This document shows positions 6,681 through 11,425 of a DNA stretch of 11,425 nt, in pieces. This DNA comes from Hyphomonadaceae bacterium UBA4763. Lineage in GTDB: Bacteria; Pseudomonadota; Alphaproteobacteria; Caulobacterales; Aquidulcibacteraceae. The position numbers and the translations under genes were made by a program. The DNA is taken from NCBI GenBank assembly GCA_002403455.1, contig DHHV01000067.1, forward strand, positions 15,777 through 27,201, read 5' to 3'. The notes beneath the pieces were generated by a model, which was not told the origin of the DNA, did no database searches, and saw only the letters and a program-made list of their open reading frames with translations. Each line of letters opens with the position of its first letter. Within the stretch, counting starts at the first letter, position 1.

Positions 6681-8033
6681 TTAACTAACGACGTCGCGGC
6701 GCATGGTGCGGGCGGCCAAGAACATGTGCACCGTCGCCCAAAGACCCAGCGTGCCGACAATGACGATCGACCAGCGCAAGGGCAAAGCGGCGACCGCTGT
6801 GTTCATGCCCAATGGGATGTCGCCCGCTTGCGCTATTTGCCCCAAATGATCGCTCAGCCAGCCGACAAAGGGAATGCCGCCGCCAAGGCCGATCAGATTG
6901 ACCACGAACAAATAGATCGCCGTGGCGGTCGCGCGTTGCGACGGCGCGACCAGGCTCTGGACGGCGGCGAAGGCCGGCCCATACCAGAACGAATTCAGCA
7001 TCAACGGCGCCGCCAAGAAGGCGATCGCCGTCCACTTCGTCGGCGCGGTCAGCGCGAGAATAAAGGCCGGGCTCGCCACCAACAGGGCCGTCGCCGGCAC
7101 CGCCATGATCGCGCCGGGAAACCGCTTTTTGAAATGATCGACAATGAGGCCGCCCAACATGGTGCCGATCATGCCGGTGAAGCCGAGCGCCACGCCAAAA
7201 ACGAGGCCGACTTCGAGCACGCTCATCTGAAACGCGCGGATAAAATAAGCCGGCAACCAATAAGAGAGGCCATAGCCAACGAAAGCGGCGACCCCACCGG
7301 CGCAGCATAAATGCACATAGGTTGGGTTGGCGAACAGCTTCAGATAATCGCCGACGGAAGGTCTGGATGCCGGAGGGCCGTGGGCACGTTTGGGCAAATG
7401 TAAGCGTGGTTCTTTCAGCGTCAGCCAGACGATGACGGCCAAAATCACGCCCGGACCGCCGGCCAACAGCAACGCGGCGCGCCAGCCAAAGGCTTGCGCA
7501 AAAATGCCGCCAAATGCAAAGCCCAACATTGTCCCGAGCGGAATGCCAAGCGCATAGAACGCCATCGCGCTCGCCCGTCGCTCGGCCGGCACATAATCGG
7601 CGATCAGGCTCTGCGCCGGCGGCGTGCAAGCGGCTTCACCAACGCCAACGCCGATGCGGGCGAGGAAAATCTGCAAAAAATTGGTGGCAAGGCCGCAGAC
7701 CGCCGTCATCGCGCTCCAGATCGCCAGGCCCGTCGCAATGATTTTGACGCGATTGCCGCGATCGGCCAGCACAGCAATCGGAATGCCCAAGGTCGTGTAA
7801 AACAGCGCAAACGCCAACCCGCCCAGCAGGCCCATTTGCGTGTCGCTGGCGCCAAGCGCTTCCTTGATGTCTTCGTTGAGGATCGAGACGATCTGTCGAT
7901 CGACAAAATTCAACGTATAGACGATCAGCAGCAAGACCATCGCATAGCGGACATATCCGGGGTTAAACGCCCTGGCGCTCGGCGGCGCAGCCTGCGGCGG
8001 CGCCGATGCAGAATCGGCAGTTGCGTCGGTCAT
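6681..8033 (-). CDS. MFS transporter, Spinster-like type
   Basis: The product is an inner-membrane secondary transporter of 450 residues with the hydrophobic pattern of twelve transmembrane helices. After a polar, Ala/Pro-rich N-terminus of about 25 residues, helix 1 carries Y-T-L-N-F-V-D-R-Q-I (39-48). The loop between helices 2 and 3 has A-D-R-G-N-R, a form of the MFS motif A. Helices 4-5 carry R-I-G-V-G-V-G-E-A and, after a short gap, S-L-I-A-D-Y-V-P-A-E-R-R. This combination is typical of the branch often annotated as Spinster-like or hexuronate/aromatic-acid-type MFS. A long basic loop (P-K-R-A-H-G-P at about 214-220) separates the two halves. The substrate cannot be read from sequence, and neighbours give no hint. 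The ATG at 8033 has only a weak AGAAAG in front. Confidence 0.88.
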   Translation of the reverse strand: MTDATADSASAPPQAAPPSARAFNPGYVRYAMVLLLIVYTLNFVDRQIVSILNEDIKEALGASDTQMGLLGGLAFALFYTTLGIPIAVLADRGNRVKIIATGLAIWSAMTAVCGLATNFLQIFLARIGVGVGEAACTPPAQSLIADYVPAERRASAMAFYALGIPLGTMLGFAFGGIFAQAFGWRAALLLAGGPGVILAVIVWLTLKEPRLHLPKRAHGPPASRPSVGDYLKLFANPTYVHLCCAGGVAAFVGYGLSYWLPAYFIRAFQMSVLEVGLVFGVALGFTGMIGTMLGGLIVDHFKKRFPGAIMAVPATALLVASPAFILALTAPTKWTAIAFLAAPLMLNSFWYGPAFAAVQSLVAPSQRATATAIYLFVVNLIGLGGGIPFVGWLSDHLGQIAQAGDIPLGMNTAVAALPLRWSIVIVGTLGLWATVHMFLAARTMRRDVVS

Positions 8034-8212
8034 TGCGGCTGGCTTTCTGTGGTCAGCGAGGGTGGCGGGCGCGCCTTATAGGCTGCACCCTATCCGCCTT
8101 GCGATTTCGCGCAATGGCTTTCCCGTCACCGCTGATTTGAGCCGTCAACCCTGGGAAAACGCGCGGCAACGACCATCGCGCCGCCGCGTCGGTGATCCGC
8201 CAGACGACGCCG

Positions 8213-8620
8213 TTAATGGGTGATCATCGGCTCGAGCGATTTGGCTTGCTCGACCCATTTGGCGACTTCCGTCCCGGTGGGCGTGCGCCGCACCAATTTT
8301 TTTTCTTCGTTCACCTCGACCATTTTAGCGGTCAGGTTTTCCGGCTTGCGATTCTTCAATTCTTTGACAGTATCGACGCCGGCCGCTTCCAATAATTCCG
8401 AATATTCTTCGCCAACGCCTTTGATTCGCATCAAATCGGCCATGTTGGTCCATTTCAACAATTGCTGCTCGGTCAGACCGGTTTCTGCAGCCACGGCTTT
8501 GCGGCCTTTGGCCGACCCGCACTTTTCCAGCAAATGCGTGGTTTTCAGGATACTCGCCGTTTTTAGTTTCTCAGCATAGCTTGGCCCAATGCCTTCAATC
8601 TTGTCGATCCGATAGCTCAT
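8213..8620 (-). CDS. DUF4332 protein with two helix-hairpin-helix motifs
   Basis: The product is a 135-residue cytoplasmic protein. The start at 8620 is set by a perfect GGGAGG (8627-8632) 6 nt upstream; a longer frame reaching 8713 would add 31 basic residues and place the ribosome-binding site inside the gene. Two helix-hairpin-helix units are evident: I-E-G-I-G-P-S-Y-A-E-K-L (8-19) and I-K-G-V-G-E-E-Y-S-E-L-L (66-77). Each has the G-x-G hairpin found in non-specific DNA-binding proteins such as the polymerase and RuvA families. The arrangement matches DUF4332. Basic residues are abundant, which supports nucleic-acid binding, but the cellular role is unknown. It is divergent from regB across a 172-bp gap and apparently a single-gene unit. 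Confidence 0.85.
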   Translation of the reverse strand: MSYRIDKIEGIGPSYAEKLKTASILKTTHLLEKCGSAKGRKAVAAETGLTEQQLLKWTNMADLMRIKGVGEEYSELLEAAGVDTVKELKNRKPENLTAKMVEVNEEKKLVRRTPTGTEVAKWVEQAKSLEPMITH

Positions 8621-8706
8621 GTCGCGCCTCCCTGATTGTGCAACCCGCCCAAATCTTGCGTTGACGCCCCCACGCAAGACCCTGACTTTGGTCGGAATTC
8701 GTCGCT

Positions 8707-8737
8707 TTGACAAGAGCTTGCGAAGCGGGCGTTATTT
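8707..8737 (+). promoter_or_regulatory. Candidate promoter for regB
   Basis: A perfect TTGACA (8707-8712) is followed after 19 bp by TTATTT (8732-8737), about 55 bp before the regB start. The spacing is longer than ideal and the -10 is weak, but in alphaproteobacteria the -35 usually dominates. Confidence 0.35.
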
Positions 8738-8792
8738 TGCAACGACTTGCCGCCGCAGATGGCGGCCATGGCCAGCGTAGGGGTTGCGTCGA

Positions 8793-10148
8793 TTGACATT
8801 GGACGAGTTGGAACAGGACGCGATTGGCGGGCCGGGCGATTACGGTCGGCCGCGTTTGCTCACTTTTGTCCGCTTGCGCTGGATCGCCATCGCCGGGCAA
8901 ACCGCCGCGATCGCCGTCACCGCGCTCTATCTCGATTTTCCCCTACCGTTGCGCGCCTGTTTGGTCGCAGTGGCAGTGAGCGCTTGGGTCAATATTTTCA
9001 TGATGGCGGTGCTGCCGCTCAATCGCGTCGCCTCCGTGCGCGAGGCGGCGGCGCAATTGTTCTTTGACACCGCGCAATTGCTGGCGCTGCTGGGGCTGAC
9101 GGGCGGCGTGCAAAACCCCTTCGTGGTGCTGGTGATTGCGCCAGTGGCGATCGGGGCGGGCGCTTTGCCCTGGCGCTGGAGCTTTGGACTCGTCGGCTTT
9201 GCTTGCCTCGGCATCGCCGCCTTGACGCAATTTGCCGGCCCCTTGCCCTGGGCCCCGCTCGGCGGGCTGAACCTGCCGATGATCTATGAATTGGGCTTGG
9301 CGATCGCGGTCATCGTCGGGGTGTTGTTTTCGGGCTTTTACGCCTGGCGCGTGTCGGTCGATGAGGGCCGGCTCGCAAAAGCGCTGGAGACCGTCCAGGC
9401 GATCCTGGCGCGCGAGCAGCGCGTCTCGGCGCTCGGCGGGTTGGCGGCGGCGGCGGCGCATGAACTGGGCACGCCGCTGGCGACGATCCACTTGGTGGCG
9501 AAGGAAATGCGCGCCAAAGCGCTGAGCGATCCGGAAATCAAGGAGGATGTCGAGCTTTTGGTCGCGCAAGCCGAACGCTGCCGGCAAATCCTGCGGCAAT
9601 TGGCCTCGCGCCCGGAAAATGGCGACCAGGTGTTCGCGCGCATGCCGCTGAAAGCGGTGCTGGAGGAGGCGGTTTCGCCGCATCTGGGCCTTGGCCGCGA
9701 CATTGTCGTCCAAGCCGCCCCGATCGGCGGCGGCCGCGCCGCTCAACCCGAATTGTGGCGTCGCCCTGAATTGCTGCATGCATTGTCGGGATTTGTCGAA
9801 AATGCGGTGGGCTTTGCGCAGAATAAAGTCGTGGTCGAGGGGGTTTGGGACGCGCGAACGATCGAAATTTTCGTTAAAGATGATGGGCCTGGGTTTTCCG
9901 CCGATATCATGCTACGTTTAGGCCAACCTTATGTCAGCGATCGCGCCGAAGGCGCGGCGCAAGGCGGGTTGGGGCTTGGATTTTTTATTTCCAAGACCAT
10001 GATTGAACGATTGGGAGGAAAGGTTACCTTCAAAAACGTCGCCCCGCCGGGGCATGGAGCCATTGTTCGGATCGTCTTGCTGCGCGCCAAAATCGAAGCA
10101 ACAGCGCTGCATGCCACCCATCCGGGCCGGCTCGCATCCTCCGTATAA
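8793..10148 (+). CDS. regB: Redox sensor histidine kinase RegB (ActS/PrrB/RegS)
   Basis: This is the membrane sensor of the RegBA redox system, which autophosphorylates and passes phosphate to RegA according to the quinone and thiol state. Counting from the TTG at 8793 (451 residues), six hydrophobic segments span about 24-190. The ubiquinone-contact heptapeptide G-G-V-Q-N-P-F lies at 104-110. The H-box A-H-E-L-G-T-P-L contains His-223. The redox cysteine Cys-263 is in E-R-C-R-Q-I-L, as expected of RegB. The ATPase domain has Asn-337, D-D-G-P-G (363-367) and G-G-L-G-L-G. No ATG is available: the frame also opens with TTG at 8784, but AGGGG (8779-8783) touches that codon, whereas it is 9 nt from 8793. 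Another TTG at 8799 is possible. regA follows after 86 bp on the same strand, the order seen in rhizobia-like taxa rather than the divergent Rhodobacter one. Confidence 0.95.
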   Translation: MTLDELEQDAIGGPGDYGRPRLLTFVRLRWIAIAGQTAAIAVTALYLDFPLPLRACLVAVAVSAWVNIFMMAVLPLNRVASVREAAAQLFFDTAQLLALLGLTGGVQNPFVVLVIAPVAIGAGALPWRWSFGLVGFACLGIAALTQFAGPLPWAPLGGLNLPMIYELGLAIAVIVGVLFSGFYAWRVSVDEGRLAKALETVQAILAREQRVSALGGLAAAAAHELGTPLATIHLVAKEMRAKALSDPEIKEDVELLVAQAERCRQILRQLASRPENGDQVFARMPLKAVLEEAVSPHLGLGRDIVVQAAPIGGGRAAQPELWRRPELLHALSGFVENAVGFAQNKVVVEGVWDARTIEIFVKDDGPGFSADIMLRLGQPYVSDRAEGAAQGGLGLGFFISKTMIERLGGKVTFKNVAPPGHGAIVRIVLLRAKIEATALHATHPGRLASSV

Positions 10149-10192
10149 AGATTGCCAACACCTATTGTTTTATGCATATATTGTGACGGAGG

Positions 10193-10228
10193 CAGGAAAC
10201 GCCGATCGGGCGCAGGGATCAGGAAACG
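10193..10228 (+). repeat. Direct repeat CAGGAAACG in the regA leader
   Basis: CAGGAAACG occurs at 10193-10201 and again at 10220-10228, 27 bp apart, within the 86-bp gap before regA. The downstream copy supplies the AGGA (10221-10224) that serves as ribosome-binding site 10 nt before the ATG. A better GGAGG (10188-10192) overlaps the upstream side but has no start codon after it. The repeat may be a duplicated ribosome-binding region. Confidence 0.4.
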
Positions 10229-10234
10229 GTAAGC

Positions 10235-10783
10235 ATGAGCGTAGACATCACTTTACCGGCCGACCGGTCGTTGTTGATCCTCGACGACGATACGACCTTT
10301 CGAACACGATTACACCGCGCTTTAGCGGCGCGCGGGTTCGAAGCCGAAAGCGCCGCCTCGGTGCAAGAAGCTTTGGGCATGGTGCGCAAACATCCGCCGG
10401 CTTTTGCGGTGCTGGATTTGCGGTTGGAAGACGGCTCCGGCTTGCAAGTCGTTGAGGAATTGCACGCCAAGCGTCCCGAAGCGCGCGTCGTCATGCTGAC
10501 CGGCTATGGCAATATCGCAACGGCGGTGGCGGCGGTGAAAGCGGGAGCGGTCGATTACCTCTCCAAGCCCGCCGACGCCGAAGAGGTGGTGCAGGCTCTG
10601 CTCGCCAATGGCGAAGCGCGCCCCGCTTTGCCGGACAATCCGATGTCGGCCGATCGGGTGCGCTGGGAGCATATCCAACGCGTCTTCGAAATGTGCGACC
10701 ACAATGTTTCGGAGACCGCGCGCCGGCTGAACATGCATCGACGCACCTTGCAGCGCATCCTCGCCAAGCGCGCGCCGCGCTGA
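10235..10783 (+). CDS. regA: Response regulator RegA (ActR/PrrA/RegR)
   Basis: This is the DNA-binding partner of RegB and a global redox regulator of photosynthesis, nitrogen or carbon fixation, respiration and haem genes in alphaproteobacteria. The receiver domain (about 10-125) has the acidic pair Asp-17/Asp-18, phospho-acceptor Asp-61 in V-L-D-L-R-L, Thr-89 and Lys-111. After a short proline-containing linker (P-A-L-P-D-N-P) comes a Fis-type helix-turn-helix at about 157-176 containing N-V-S-E-T-A-R-R-L-N-M-H-R-R. That block and the C-terminal A-K-R-A-P-R are near-invariant in RegA proteins. The length of 182 residues fits. The ATG at 10235 has AGGA 10 nt upstream. It is probably cotranscribed with regB, though an A/T-rich stretch (10171-10182, with TATATT) could give a second promoter. 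Confidence 0.96.
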   Translation: MSVDITLPADRSLLILDDDTTFRTRLHRALAARGFEAESAASVQEALGMVRKHPPAFAVLDLRLEDGSGLQVVEELHAKRPEARVVMLTGYGNIATAVAAVKAGAVDYLSKPADAEEVVQALLANGEARPALPDNPMSADRVRWEHIQRVFEMCDHNVSETARRLNMHRRTLQRILAKRAPR

Positions 10784-11393
10784 TTGGTCGAATAAGCCCC
10801 AGAATTAGCACCCGCCTCATCTCTAAGGTTGTGGTTGGTGGTAGCGATTGGCAAAATTTCAATCAATATTATCAGAGATCAGATTGACGTTCTTGTGGCC
10901 CGTATTGATAATGGCGGTAGATATGGAACAGCAAACCAACCCGTTATTATAACCCCGGGCAATAGTTGCTTAAAAGCGACTTAAGACTATTGACAATTGC
11001 CTCAAGGATTCGTTGCAATCGTTTGACATCTAACCGCGATCGATTGGGCTCAACTGGGGAATCATAGCATTTTGCCCGCGACTGCAATTGATTCGGGCAA
11101 GTATTTTCAGTTTCGTTACCGCTTCAAACTGGAAAGCGCGCTGGCGAGCCCAGTGCGTAGAGGCGCCTAAATAGCTATCAGACGCACGGCGATATATGCG
11201 CCCTGCCGGGTAGCGCCCTTGTGGCAAAAGCATCGCGGCGCTTTAGGACACAAATGCGTACTCGGTTACAAACAACGGCTCTGGTTATCAACAGCAACGC
11301 AAATAACACATTCGTATGAGAAATTACCATATTGTAAATTATATTTATTAATCACTCGTCGTTTATTTTTATTGATGCCTTTATTGCCAGATT
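10784..11393. other. Gene-free, AT-rich tail after regA
   Basis: No convincing gene, RNA gene or terminator is visible in these 610 bp. The G+C count is 52/120 at 10801-10920 and 36/120 at 11281-11400, against about 75/120 in core genes. The longest protein-like frame is on the plus strand, open from 10796 to a stop at 10982-10984; it has GTG and TTG codons but no ribosome-binding site and no recognisable motif. The stretch holds the TTAA-N7-TTAA palindrome listed separately, an ATTATCA/TGATAAT inverted repeat (10868-10874 and 10906-10912), and a DnaA-box-like TTATCAACA near 11286. It is probably recently acquired or decaying intergenic DNA bordering an insertion sequence. Confidence 0.7.
10960..10992. 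promoter_or_regulatory. CtrA-type site TTAA-N7-TTAA inside a palindrome
   Basis: TTAA at 10970-10973 and TTAA at 10981-10984 are separated by exactly seven bases, the consensus of the master cell-cycle regulator CtrA. It is framed by the inverted repeat CAATAGT (10960-10966) and ACTATTG (10986-10992). A perfect -35-like TTGACA (10990-10995) overlaps the right arm, with TGCAAT 18 bp further on (11014-11019). If this is a promoter pointing right, bound CtrA would sit at or just above its -35. No gene follows on that side inside the window. Confidence 0.35.
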
Positions 11394-11425
11394 TCCTAGT
11401 GGTCCGTTCCTGACATTTGCTTCCC
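11394..11425. mobile_element. Right arm of the inverted repeat (probable start of an IS)
   Basis: Bases 11394-11415 mirror bases 1-22 with one mismatch, beginning TCCTAGTGG and ending CCTGACA. Sequence continues beyond the match (TTTGCTTCCC at 11416-11425) to the window end. CTAG lies at 11396-11399, so an IS630-like element inserted at the TA of CTAG would begin just after it and run rightward out of the window. No transposase sequence is available to confirm this. The left arm is the same element end in the opposite orientation. Confidence 0.6.

Noticed and set aside
8943..9779. 278-codon minus-strand frame opposite regB
   Set aside because: It is antisense to a clear RegB; the product is full of Arg, Gln and His with no fold signature.
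10796..10984. 62-codon plus-strand open frame after regA
   Set aside because: It reads somewhat protein-like but has no ATG, no ribosome-binding site and no recognised motif. A frame this long is not rare in 43% GC spacer.
11030..11260. tRNA or known structured RNA in the tail
   Set aside because: Several short GC-rich inverted repeats occur, but there is no T-loop signature, no CCA end and no arrangement I can match to a known family.
11270..11393. Replication origin (AT-rich DNA, DnaA-like TTATCAACA, nearby CtrA-type site)
   Set aside because: There is only one imperfect DnaA box, no cluster, and none of the usual origin neighbours such as hemE, dnaA or parAB.
11219..11413. 64-codon plus-strand frame running into the right repeat arm
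   Set aside because: It spans the 30% GC stretch and ends within the repeat; its composition follows base bias and no ribosome-binding site precedes it.
1..11415. The whole window as one large transposon with terminal inverted repeats
   Set aside because: The interior is housekeeping genes with no transposase or recombinase, and sequence continues beyond the right arm. Flanking IS ends are simpler.

Overview
The window looks like core chromosome of a high-GC alphaproteobacterium, most likely in the Hyphomicrobiales (Rhizobiales). The evidence is a RegB/ActS-type redox sensor kinase lying in tandem upstream of a RegA/ActR regulator, argB next to a pyrimidine 5'-nucleotidase-like HAD gene, and alphaproteobacterial-looking PanD, HemN and DUF4332 proteins. 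A coding sample (4801-4920) is 75/120 G+C. The family-level placement is inference from gene order and protein style, not from a database search.

Layout, left to right. Bases 1-22 hold one arm of a repeat whose inverted partner sits at 11394-11415. Next come a small secreted protein (23-415, -) and an orphan ORF of lower GC (606-899, +). An arginine-biosynthesis cluster on the minus strand follows: argB (2684-3592), a two-repeat DUF1036 periplasmic protein (1630-2709) and a HAD phosphatase (938-1633). These overlap by 26 bp and 4 bp, so they probably form one operon. Divergent from argB is panD (3801-4160, +), followed after 102 bp by hemN (4263-5612, +). hemN converges on a JmjC/cupin-like gene (5626-6567, -) with a 13-bp gap. 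Further right are an MFS transporter (6681-8033, -) and a small helix-hairpin-helix DUF4332 protein (8213-8620, -). Divergent from that is the regB-regA pair (8793-10148 and 10235-10783, +).

The last 640 bp (10784-11425) carry no convincing gene and are unlike the rest. GC falls to 52/120 at 10801-10920 and 36/120 at 11281-11400. The stretch contains a TTAA-N7-TTAA site (CtrA-type) inside a palindrome, next to a TTGACA hexamer, and ends in the repeat arm.

How the genes relate: RegBA is a global redox switch in this class, and hemN (anaerobic haem synthesis) is a plausible target a few kb away. argB and panD are ordinary amino-acid and pantothenate genes. I found no defence system, CRISPR array, RNA gene or clear new system. 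The most notable signals are the repeat pair at the window edges (best read as ends of flanking insertion sequences of one family), the odd AT-rich tail with its CtrA-like site, the mutually exclusive pairings in the hemN leader, and the internally duplicated DUF1036 protein inside the arg operon.
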